Source: Edaphochlamys debaryana
Taxonomy: Eukaryota; Chlorophyta; Chlorophyceae; Chlamydomonadales
Reading direction: 5' to 3'
Assembly: GCA_016858145.1 (NCBI GenBank)
Contig: JAEHOE010000018.1
Location: forward strand, 186,001-250,000
Length of the DNA stretch: 64,000 nucleotides
Shown here piece after piece: positions 23,083 to 50,428 of the stretch. The translations under genes and the position numbers were made by a program. Numbering within the stretch: the first letter of the stretch is position 1; each line of letters begins with the position of its first letter. The notes under the pieces were generated by a model. It was not told the origin of the DNA. It saw only the letters and a list, made by a program, of their open reading frames with translations, and searched no databases.

Positions 23083-24344
23083 GACACGCGTTGCGTGGGG
23101 CCCCACTGCCCACGCACCCGGCTCAGGGTGTTGGGCGTTGGGCGTGGGCCCGGGCCTGGGCTCAGGGGCTGGGCGGCACGCCTTGACCAAGCGACGGCAT
23201 TGCGGGTCGTCTCACCGGGCGAAGGTGAAGCCTGGCCAGCTTGCGAGCGGCGTGAAGCCGTACGCTGGAGAGGCGGCTGACTGGTTTGGGGGTGGCGAGG
23301 GTAGCTGTGGTGGCACGGGAGGGGCCTGTTGGCCCGACGTGAGCGCGAGGGTGGAGCGCTGTCAAGAGGGAGGGGGAGGCAGTGCAAGACGCAGCGGCCG
23401 GCGGAGGCGCGGAGGAGCAACGGTGGAATGGGCAAAGGAGGGGAGGCGTGTTGAGTGGGTAGGTGGGCGCCAGGAGGGCAGCAGGTCCACAGACCCACGT
23501 GAAGCGGTTAACGGAGTGCATGTGGATGCACCTCTGCTATGGGACACATCCTAGGCAGCCTCACTGCCGTCAAGGGCCATGCGGCGCGCCCCTGCCCTCC
23601 GCGCTCCGACATCGCTGGATTCGCTGCGGAACAGGACAGGAATAGCGTTCTAGTGTACAGCCGGATGCATCTGGGGCGTTCGGCGCTGGCCTGCAACGTG
23701 CAAGACCGGGACCTCTGATGGTGCTGTTACATGACCTTCACCTCGTGCTCTCGCAGCACGTCGGCTCCAAAGCCACGGTCCCCCTGCACCTAGAGCCCTG
23801 GCCACGCCAGGCCCACCCGGGGGCAGCCCCGATTTCCCCCGCATTCCAACGCCCCAACTCAGCATCCGCCGCCACCTGGCCATGCAAGCACACCCACACC
23901 GGCACCCCCGCGCCCCGCCCCGCACGTACCCATCCCCATCCCCGGCCCGCAGGCCCCCATCAGCGCATGTACCTACCGGTATTCCACTTCCGCATACCGT
24001 ACGCATCAATCCAACATGCCGCCACGTCACAGTGCCCCCTTGCACCCCGCATTGCCGCACGCGGGCCTTTCATGCGCCCTGCCGCCGCCATTCGGTCACT
24101 ACGCCTGCCTTGTGGCTACCCCACGCCGCTGCGGACCCCAGTACGGCTTATGTGTGGCCGTGGCGCGCAGCGTTTGCCCCCGAGTCAAGTCAGTGGAACT
24201 ACCTGTCAGTTGTCAGCAGGGGCCTCTCAACCCCAAACCTCGTCATCCAAGCTCAAATCCCTCGCCGTCGCCGTCACCCTCGCCCGCAGCGCACGCATCT
24301 GGGCCCAGCCCTGGGCCCGCCCGCTGCCGCATTGCTGATGCCGC
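23083..24344. other. Intergenic: convergent 3' ends of RRP7 and AAT
   Basis: No coding sequence is recognised. A minus-strand TGTAA lies at 23727-23731. No plus-strand TGTAA was found for RRP7. Confidence 0.5.
23727..23731 (-). promoter_or_regulatory. Candidate TGTAA poly(A) signal of the AAT gene
   Basis: TTACA on the plus strand, 614 nt past the stop codon. Confidence 0.4.
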
Positions 24345-29219
<4,875 letters not shown>

Positions 29220-29998
29220 TTGGTCACGCGTGTGCGTTGACGCGCAGAGGGCTTATTGGCGCCGTTCACCGAGAAGGATCGCAAGCAAAACGTCAAAGAG
29301 CGAGCGAAGTATGTGGCGGGACGGGCGGGCCATTGCGCTTTGGTCCCGCGCCGACGTCCCGCGGTACGTGGCACGCCATCACGTGTCCTTCCGCCGCAAG
29401 CCCCCCCCGGCGGCCTGTTCTCGGCCTTCCCCGCCCCAGCCCTCTCCACGGAGTCTACAGCTATGCAAGCGCACTTATCGTCGTGTTACTTGGGCAGCAC
29501 GCCCTGTCCCGGATGTTGAGGCGGCCACGCAACCTGTGCAACTGGGCGCAACCCACGCTTTGCCCACGCCAGTTGCCCATTTCAATCCTTTGGTAGCTGC
29601 AGCCTGCTGCTGACGCACTGGTGTCAAGTTTGTTTGCGCTATCAGATAGATGTAGGCGCCCGGCGAAGTCACAAACAGGGGAGGGGCCCCAGCGTGCCAA
29701 ACCCTGGCTCCATGCGCCAACCTGTCTTCAACCCCAGCGCAGCAGTGTCACGCTATTACACCTAGCCAAATATAGAGGGATTCCGAAGGTACCCGCAGCT
29801 TACCGACCGCCGCTAAAGCCAAACAGCATCATCACGCGACGCGCTTCTGTATCGCTCTGTGCGCCGTAGCCCTGGTACCCAAGTCATAGTCTAAGCGCGA
29901 CGGAGTCATACGCCGATTTGCGAGGACCCGAGTGCTGGCAGAACGCTGAGCCGACCATCCGCCCCGCCGTGTTGGTCGGGGCGTGAGGGCACGTCGTC
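29220..29998. promoter_or_regulatory. Divergent promoter region, AAT / bL20m
   Basis: 779 bp between oppositely directed start codons. Short open frames here lack motifs. A CCAAT-box complement (ATTGG) sits in GGGCTTATTGGCGCC near 29250, about 30 bp upstream of the AAT start; its use is unproven. Confidence 0.5.
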
Positions 29999-30688
29999 AT
30001 GCCGATCAATCGGCAAAAGATCTTGCAGCTAGCGAGCGGCTTCCGGGGGCGGACGCGGAACTGCATCAACATCGCGCGGCTGCGCGTGGAGAAGGCGCTC
30101 CAACATGCCTACGTCGGGCGCAAGCTTAAGAAGCGCTACTGGCGCTCCGTGTGGATCACGCGGATAAACGCGGGGTCTCGCGAGCATGGGGTGAGCGGGG
30201 GACGGAAGGGACCGGGGGGGGGGGGGGGACGGGCAGCAATCCTCCAGCACACGGCACCGGCAGGGGGATGGCTATCATCGAGCACATGGCAAGCTGCCCC
30301 CTAACCCCCTCCAACATCCAGCACCAGCACCACAGGCTCCGCGCCGGGTTGTGCCCTGTCAACAGGAGGACCCCTTCACCCCTAAGCGCCTCGCACCCTG
30401 CCACCCCTGCCCCTCCCCTCCCCCACCCCCCCACCCTACCCCCCACCCCCTACCCCCCACCAGATGTCGTACTCCACCCTCATCACGGGCCTCAAGCAGG
30501 AGAACGTGCAGCTCAACCGCAAGGTGCTGTCGGAGCTGGCCATGGCGGAGCCCTTCAGCTTCCGGGCGCTGGTGGAGCAGGTGCGCTTCATGCGGGGGGG
30601 CGGGCCGCCGCCCCCGGGCGCTGGAGCGGGCTCGGGCGCAGGCTCGGCCCATCAGGCGGCAGCAGCTCCGCCATCGTCGCAGCAGTAG
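29999..30688 (+). CDS. MRPL20: Mitochondrial large-subunit ribosomal protein bL20
   Basis: Two exons, 29999-30190 and 30464-30688, joined in phase 0, giving 138 aa. The whole bL20 fold is visible: ILQLASGFRGRTRNCINIAR, VEKALQHAYVGRKLKKRYWR, WITRINAGSREHG, then MSYSTLITGLKQENVQLNRK and VLSELAMAEPFSFRALVEQ. bL20 binds 23S-type rRNA and helps start assembly of the large subunit. The plastid copy of this protein is normally plastid-encoded, so a nuclear spliced gene points to the mitochondrial ribosome. After the conserved part comes a low-complexity tail (Gly/Ala/Pro, AHQAAAAPPSSQQ). The stop codon lies inside a tandem duplication of that tail. TGTAA lies at 31721-31725. Confidence 0.92.
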
Positions 30689-30787
30689 CAGGGCCGCCGC
30701 ACCCGGGCGCTGGAGCGGGCGCGGGCACGGGCGCGGGCTCGGGCGCAGGCTCGGCCCAGCAGGCGGCAGCAGCTCCGCCTCCGTCGA
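30602..30787. repeat. Tandem duplication of the bL20m tail sequence
   Basis: Copy 1 at ~30602-30690 and copy 2 at ~30691-30787 share GGGCGCTGGAGCGGGC, CGGGCGCAGGCTCGGCCCA and GGCGGCAGCAGCTCCGCC. Copy 2 has an 18-bp insertion. The CDS stop (30686-30688) lies at the end of copy 1, so copy 2 is now 3'UTR. Confidence 0.85.
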
Positions 30788-32474
30788 CGTGATGGTGACA
30801 TTAGCACAGGGGGCGGATGCAGGAGGACCAGAAGGAGTTGGAGCAGGAGCGGGCGATAAGTGTGGGCTGTAGCAGCGGCAGTAGGAGCGGTGGGCGGGAG
30901 GTGGTTGATGCGGCCACCCCGCCCCTGGGTGTCGCTGGGACCCTGAGGGCCGGCCGGCCGGCACCGCAGGCCCGTGTCGCCGCATGGGCAGGGGCAGGGG
31001 CGGCTGGCGAGGGCGGCCACGGCCCCGCGAGGCAGCCTTGGGAGGGCAGCACAGCCGGCGCCGGCGCCGCGTGTGGATCACGCTCTGGCCAGCGGAGGCT
31101 GGTGCACGGAGGCAGTCCACGGACACATAAGCCGGAGCGGGGACTGGCTCACGGAGGCCCGTAGACGAAGGAGATGCAGGTGCCAGGCGCTGGCCTGGCG
31201 GGAGCGCGACAGCGGGGCGGGAGCAGGGGCCAACCAGGCCGGCGCTGCAGCGGAGGCAACCCCGGGCAGGCGCCAGGCGCGGCTCCCTGTACGCACCCAC
31301 ACCCGCGCGGGCGGCCTGGAGGGCACAGGGCGGGTGGGGAGGAGGCGCTGGCGCAGGCGTGGAGTGGCGATCCGGGAGCTGGCCGCACTTGGTAGTGTGA
31401 CGGTGTGGTCCGGGGCGGCGTGGGGATACGCTCGCGCACAGTGCGTGTGGTGTGCCCTGGAGGCGGGGGCATTGGTTGGCAGCCGGACCTCAAGGGTTGG
31501 GGTCCTGAGCTGGAGGCACATGCGCGGCGGCAAGGGCGTGAAGGAGAGGTGGAGTGGACAGTGGAGCGGGATGGATCGGTGCCTGGAGTTGGCTGGCGTG
31601 ACGGCCTGGACTTGCAGAGGGACATGGGGGCGCGCTGGGGTGGGTGGGTGTGCCGGCGAGGCGGAGCCCCTCACCCGACCATGTGCTCTGGGGCGGGGAG
31701 CTGTGAGCGGCGTGCACTGCTGTAAGGACGAGCTTGGCGGTGCTCCACTGGCGGCTGCGCCCTCACTCAGATCAGTCAGCATCGGGCAAGGGCGGGTGCA
31801 CCGGGCCCTGCACTGGGTGTCTTCGGGTACAAGAAGCTGCAGCCCACGCACTCCGCTGGTGACCTTGAAAGCACGGCTGGCACAGGAAAGCGGACCCCAC
31901 AGCGCTTCCCCCTTGGAGCCGCCGCGGCCGCCGCAACCAACGCTCTCGGCCGAGGACCCTGTACTCCGCAGGGGCCGTGCAGCGTAGCCAGGGTGACGAC
32001 GACGGGGGATGCAGCTGATCGCAACTAAGCGGGGACCGGGGACGGAGACAACACGAGTGTCACAGGACAGTAGGCTTCCAGGAAAGGGCCGCCGTCTCGG
32101 CAGCACCTACATAGCTGCATCCGCGGTCGACTTGATCCACGCACACCTGCACACACCGCTCGCTGTGGCCCCGCACAGCCTTGGTGTGCTGTGTGCGCCT
32201 CATCTCCATTTCGGCCCGATGCCTGGCCGTACGGTCCTGGGAACACCGCACGCGCCGCTAGTGCGCCCAATGCCGCAAGCCCCTCCGGACTGCCCTCATT
32301 CCCGGCATGAATCGCAATTGAATGTGCAGGTTCAGGTTCGCTGGTCAAAGTCCTCAAGGCAAATAAGCCGACCGGTTCGTCACGCCTAGTGCGCTCGGTG
32401 TGTGCTCCAACGCCTGTCCTCCAGCCCGCATTAGCCTCCCGCGTTGCCACCCTAGCCAACCACCGTCGCCCGAC
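30689..32474. other. Convergent 3' regions of bL20m and DHX34
   Basis: No coding sequence is recognised. Opposing frames of 337 and 342 aa over 31.0-32.1 kb lack domains and look like GC-driven shadows. TGTAA at 31721-31725 fits the bL20m 3' end. Confidence 0.5.
31721..31725 (+). promoter_or_regulatory. Candidate TGTAA poly(A) signal of bL20m
   Basis: TGTAA 1.03 kb past the bL20m stop, the first on this strand. Confidence 0.4.
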
Positions 32475-44986
<12,512 letters not shown>

Positions 44987-45256
44987 GCTTACAGACAGGT
45001 CGTGCGCGTCAAGGGTTCCGCCATGCCGACAGCTCCTCCAGCCCTTCGGCCCTATTCCAATCCAGGCAGGCGTAAAAGCTCATCCTGCTGCTGTTGCATC
45101 ACTCACGAGCGCCCGGGCGACCGGGCGCGCGCGCTGTACGGCACGCGCATGGGAAATCTGCCATCTGGGGCGGTTCTTTGCGCGCTGCGCGCCTCGAAGC
45201 TCCTGTGTCGAGACGACGAAAGAACACCAAGCACGCACGTAGCCGCATCCACCAAA
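44987..45256. promoter_or_regulatory. Divergent promoter region, DHX34 / lumen protein
   Basis: 270 bp between opposed start codons must hold both promoters and 5'UTRs. No defined box was recognised. Confidence 0.55.
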
Positions 45257-46464
45257 ATGGCCACCATGATGCGCGCCTCTTCCGTCCGCGCGGTGAGCAT
45301 GGCGCTTGCAGACTGCGGACCCAGAGCGCGAAGCGCTGTAGCCCCTGTCCTCGCCTTCCGACGACAAGTAGCTCATGGATAGAGTATGAACAGTGCTTTG
45401 ATCTGGCTCTTCCTCTCGCAGGCCGCGCCGCGCCGCTCGGCCGTCGTCGTCCGCGCCAGCGCGGAGCAGCCCCGCCGCGCTGTCCTGGGCTTGCTGGCTG
45501 GTGGTGAGTCTCGGCATGCAGAAAGCACTTGAAGCCCGTGCTGGGCAGCACGCCTCCGCTTCCGGCTGAAGCGGTCGGGGCCGGAAGCTTGCGCGGAGAA
45601 CCATCGGCAACCTGCGGGCGTTACCCAGGGGTGCAGCGACGGACGCTTCCAGCGCACGGTTCGCCATTATCAGCGTCTCATTGTACTGATGCGCTTGAGT
45701 CCGCGCTTGATTAGCTCGGGGTCACCCTGGCGTGGCATGGCGTCGACAGCCTAGCTCGCTGGTCCGCGATCACTGTCGCTCCTGCGCCATTTGCGAGCGC
45801 TCAACGAAAAGCGAAAGCTGCGGCGGTCAGCGGCTCAGATCAGCGACTCGCGGGACTGCCCCGGTGTCCCTGCAACCGCCTCATCACGCCGACGCCTTTC
45901 GCCTCTGCGCCCCGCTCCTCACCCTCCGTGCACCCATCCGTGCACCGACACCCCGACACCTCGTGCCTCACTGCTGTGCTCCTGACCCTCCGTGCCCCCC
46001 CCCTCGTTCCCGTGCTCCCCGCAGCCGTCGGCGCCCTGCTGGTCGCCCCCCAGGACGCCCAGGCCATCAAGATTGCCTCGCAGCCCTTCACCGGCGGCCT
46101 GGTCACCGGCGGTGGCTCCTCCCCCAAGAACCCCTCGACTGCCTCTAGCGAGGGCTATATCATGGAGGGCACCCGCAAGGGCGGCATCTCCGCCAGCAAG
46201 AAGAAGAAGCTCCTGGTGAGAGGGGGCTTGGACAGGACTTGAGGTTGACTGCCGGATTTAGGCTCCAGCCAACTGGGTGGCGCGAACTGGGTTTGGGCTG
46301 CCTTTCAAGGATCGTCAGGACTTCGGCCCATGTCTAAGCTCTGCTTTCCTGAGATAGGTGGTCCAGCTGTCAGGCCCATTCCGCGCTAAAGCGCCCCGCC
46401 CGTTCCTTTCCTTCCGCAGGCCAAGGTGAGGGACCAGGCCGCGAAGGCCGCCGCCAAGTCCTAA
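45257..46464 (+). CDS. Small thylakoid-lumen protein with Tat-type signal
   Basis: Four exons: 45257-45292, 45422-45503, 46025-46215, 46420-46464, giving 117 aa. Residues 1-~35 are a plastid transit peptide (MATMMRASSVRA…VVVRASAEQ). Then comes a twin-arginine motif PRRAVLGLLAG, a hydrophobic core and a lumenal processing site (APQDAQA|IK), so the mature protein of roughly 60 aa should enter the thylakoid lumen by the Tat route. The mature part has IKIASQPFTGGL, GYIMEGTRKGGISASKKKKL and ends LAKVRDQAAKAAAKS, very rich in Lys and Gly. No family is recognised; a small photosystem accessory subunit is one guess. Introns are of normal length, phases agree and TGTAA lies at 46866-46870, so the gene model itself is solid. 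Confidence 0.85.
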
Positions 46465-49373
46465 ACGACTGGGCCGTCAGTGCCGTGGCGGATCGACCTG
46501 GCGTTGCAGCGTTCGCAGTGTGCATTGCTGCGTTGGCTTGGGGGAGCCGCCCTTGTGTGGAATGTGATTGTGCGTGGCGGTGGCGGGGCGGGTGGATTCG
46601 GTCGCCGCCTTAGCTTGGCTGGCTGGTGTGGTTGGGACAGCCGCCAAGGGCGAACGAAGCCCCCGTATTCTCGCCGGGTTTTGGGGCAGGAGGCGACTCG
46701 CTGTAGATCTCCCACCACTAGCAGAGAAGATCAAGTGTCGGACTGGTGCCAAGGAGGTGTTTTTTGTTTTCCTGGCGTGCCGCTATGTTAGTAGCGAGCA
46801 CGGCGTATGCGCTCGGATGCATGTGTGCTCGGACACGTGCTGGAGGACTTGCGGTTCGGCTTCCGTGTAAACACGGTTCGGGTGCTTGCGTCCGGGATTC
46901 CCATGGAGGCTGCGGCAGCGTCCCGTCGGTCGACGACTGACACCCAGGGATGGACAGCGGGGCTGGTTGACCGCGCAGCAGCTGCACCCGGCGGAACAGC
47001 CACCTGCTTGAAAGGGAGTAGTGGCGTTGGGCAAGACGGACAGGCACACACGCCTCCTCGAGCCTCCACGGTGCCGCCCTGCCGCCTCTCCATCAGCCCG
47101 TCTAGATCAGGAACAAACCGTGCCGGTCCCTGCACTGGCGGCAGCCTAGCTCAGTGAGGTGGGGTGCTGCCACCACTCCGCAGCACCTGCGCACGGCCGA
47201 GCCTTCCAGAGGAACAGCCGGTGCAGGCGGGGCTGACTGGCGGAGGGACCCTGGCCCTGCTAGCACCGCACAGATCCAGCACCGCCCCGCCCGCTGGTGA
47301 GTGCATTCCGCCAAGAACTAGCTCCTATTCAGCTCCTCCACTACCTTGCCGGGCACCTGCTTCAGCACCAGGGGCCCATGACGCCACGCCGTCCAGCTGC
47401 CCGTAAGGCCATTGCTCTGATCTGTGCTTTACCAAGGCCAGACCCAGCGAGCCAGCCGGCTGGAGCATCCAGGGGCCGGGTCACCACGAGGGGTCACCAC
47501 ACAGTTCCCGGTGCGCAGGCGGGTCAGGGCCACAGCAATGCGTGGCTAAACCCCCCTCGCGGTCCTACACGAGCTCTGTCAGGTCTGTAACCGCCGAGGA
47601 CTGTCCCTGACTGTCGCTGGGCGCCTGGGCCCCGGCACGCCCCTGCACGCCCGGTGGAGCGCCAAGCAGGTGTTGAGGCGTTGGTGCGACAGGCGTACGA
47701 GGGGAGTGGACGGCGCCGGTGCACCCAGGCATTAGGCCGGTGAGGGAGGTGTGGGGGCCGAACAAGAAGTCATCGAGGCCCCAAGTCAGAGGCCATCTGA
47801 TGGCCTCTGCTTCCACGGTCGCCCTCAAGGCCGCCCCTCATTGCCCAAGTACGTCAGGGGCAGAGCCGCGGGGGGCCCAAAGCCGGGGCTTGCCGGCCTC
47901 ACTCGGGGCCGCACTCACTGCAAGGCGTTCAGTGGCAGCCAGTCAGGGGCTGCTAGCCAGGGCACACAAACGTCCAGTCACACATGCCGCTTGCCTCTGT
48001 CGTTGTTGTTGGTACACGGACAAGAGCGTCAGCCGTGAACTCCCATACGGGTCGTGCGCCAAAGGGACATGTCACACATGCCCAGCCGCTTGACCCGCTT
48101 GGCGTCACCCTTGGCTCGCACTCGCCCGCACCGCCCTGCCCTCCCTGGGGGCTGTGGCAGCGGCTGTGTCAAAGCTATGACTATACCTGTCCGACACGAT
48201 TGGGGGGTCGACGACGGCACCCCTGACGGCATCCAGCCAGACCAGCTGACAGGTCTTGGTTTGCCTGCAGCGCACGAGTTATAGAGTCGTCGTGGTCAGA
48301 GCTAACCCTGAATCGCTCGCGGAGACAACGGCCAGCATCCGCGACAGAGTCCATCAACGCGCGGAGAGCACCTAAGCCGAATTAACTCATGCTGGTATCA
48401 GTTTGTAAGGACTGTATGCATATAGTTGGTCAAGCAAGCCGGCGCCGGGCATATGAGTGCGCTGGGGCAGAGGTCGTTGAAAGGTTGTACTACCGCAAGA
48501 AGTTCGTGCTCCCACGCCCAGCGCTTCCGAACGCGGCACCTGTGTGATGTCCAATATCGCCCCTGGATTCCAACATCGTCTATCGTGACCGCGGTCCTTT
48601 TGCCGGCAAAGATTGACATGCCACGCTTCTCCGCCGCGGGGCACGTCAAAATGCAGAGCGGTAACCGTCAAAGGCTTTGCGATACCAGGACCAGAGCTGG
48701 GTAAGTCCGTGGGGCGGAACTGTCCTAGCCCGCTGCAGACCAGTCTGGTCCCGCAGCCTCGCAGTCTCTCACCTGAGTGGCTCAGCGCGCAGTACGCTAC
48801 CTTATCGGCTGGGGGCCTGCGGGGCCGTCCGTGCATGGGCAGTGCTGCGTCCATCGGCTGCTCCGTTCTAGACTGCCAAGGCCCATCCACGGAGCCTCAC
48901 CCCACACCAGACTACCAGACTGAATACATACACGACGTTCGACTGAGGCGTGACGCAGCGCATAGTCGTCTTTCGTCTAATACGTGCTGCACCAGTTGCT
49001 CCGAACCACCTCGCTCTGACGACCCTTTGCCGGACCCAGCACCTTTGGCCATCTGCTTGAGAGCCCTCTAGCTTGGCGGTACGCTCGCCGTTTACCAGGT
49101 GGGGGTGCGCACGATGCGATTGGCCATCCCTGAGCGCACACCGGCACTGCCGACGGAGACACGGCCAATGCTGTCACACGTCGAGACGGTGGATGGCTCG
49201 GGGCCGTCCCATGTCGTGGGGGCGCGAACGGCACCGTCCCGCCCAAGCCCGCAACGACTCCCGCGAGTCACACAGCCCGCTGCCCCCCGCGCTTTGCTTG
49301 TGCAGGTGCTGTAGCGATGTCCGATCGGCGAGCAAGGGCGGCGAGAGCGCGGGCTGGGGAAGCGTGGAACAAC
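46465..49373. other. 2.9-kb stretch without a recognised gene
   Basis: Holds the 3'UTR of the lumen-protein gene up to about 46.9 kb and the upstream region of SAP30. Frames of 152-167 aa on both strands near 48.4-49.1 kb overlap each other and show no domain or convincing splice structure. Confidence 0.45.
46866..46870 (+). promoter_or_regulatory. TGTAA poly(A) signal of the lumen-protein gene
   Basis: TGTAA 402 nt past the stop codon, a typical 3'UTR length for these algae. Confidence 0.55.
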
Positions 49374-50428
49374 ATGAGTAGCGACGACGAGGCGATGGAG
49401 GTGGGGTTTCTTCCTTATCGCTGAGCGCCACAAGCGACAGGGCTCGGCGGCTGGGTGCATCTCTGAGTCTGACCGTCGTCGGCTGGTCATGGACATGCAG
49501 GGTCGCCAGACGCGCAGCACGCGGCGTGTAATGCGTGTTGACCTATCCAAAATGGACGTAAGTTGCAGCGCGGCCTGGAAGCGCAAAGGACGCAATTGGA
49601 AGAGGTGCCGCCAGCGACAGCCCGACGGCCCCCGTGTCCTGCAGACCGCTTCGCTGCACCGCTATCGCAAGTACTACAAGCTCGGTGATGCACCGGCTAC
49701 CGCAACAAAAGAGGAGCTGCTGCCATCGGTGTCGCGCCACTTCGCGCAACAGGTGCGTGGGACGCCGACACGCCGGCGAAGGCAGCCCGCCGAAGCGCAG
49801 ACGGAAGACCACAAAGCGAAGCGCACGCAGCGAGTACGCAGCATCCTCAATCGACACCCGGCTGGGTCGGTAGGGTCCTGTTGTTCGGGCCAGGGCTTTC
49901 CGCGCCTGTGGAAGGCGGGCAAGGGTGGCACAGGGTTCACCTCAACAACCCTGTGTTCGTGGCGACTATCTGTTCCTCGAAACCACCCACCCCTTAGCCG
50001 CTCCCCCGGTTGGTTCCCGTTCACAACGTCACCGGCTGACCCCAGTCTACGCGCCAAGTACCGCGCCAGACACCCAGCCTGCCGCGCTCGTGCGGCTGGG
50101 CCTGGGCTCACCAACCAATCAATCAACTGCCTCCCCCTCTTCCCTCCTGCTCCCTCAGCAGGTGGTGGACGAGGAGGAGACGCTGCTCAAGTTCATCCTC
50201 GCGGTACAGAAGCACAACCGGCAGGCCAAGGCGCAGAAGCAGCAGGTGCTCGCGTTCCAGGCCCAGCAGGCCCAGCAGCAGGCCCAGGCGTACCAGAACC
50301 ACCTGCACCAAGTGCAGCTGCTGCAGCAGCAGTTCCGCGCACCGGGCACGGTGCCGGCCCACATGCCGGCGCTGGTGGCCAGCGGCCGGGTCCCGGCTCT
50401 GCCGCTGGCGGTTAAGCCGCGGAGGTGA
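49374..50428 (+). CDS. SAP30: SAP30-type subunit of the Sin3-histone deacetylase complex
   Basis: Four exons: 49374-49400, 49501-49557, 49645-49752, 50162-50428, all phase 0, giving 152 aa. Residues ~22-64 form the Sin3-binding domain of SAP30: VMRVDLSKMD, then LHRYRKYYKLGDAPATATKE and LLPSVSRHFAQQ, with the expected two-helix pattern. It continues into a helix (EETLLKFILAVQKHNRQAKA) and a Gln-rich tail. In other eukaryotes SAP30 bridges Sin3 and deacetylases for gene repression. The N-terminal zinc finger of animal SAP30 is missing, as in the short plant and algal forms. The start ATG opens a 9-codon exon MSSDDEAME; an ATG at 49489 is the alternative if the first exon is wrong. The exon 4 acceptor is a CAGCAG tandem, which would add or drop one Gln. 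Confidence 0.85.

Noticed and set aside
30974..32106. Opposed 337- and 342-aa frames
   Set aside because: They overlap on both strands in a convergent 3'UTR region, with no domain, splice site or start context.
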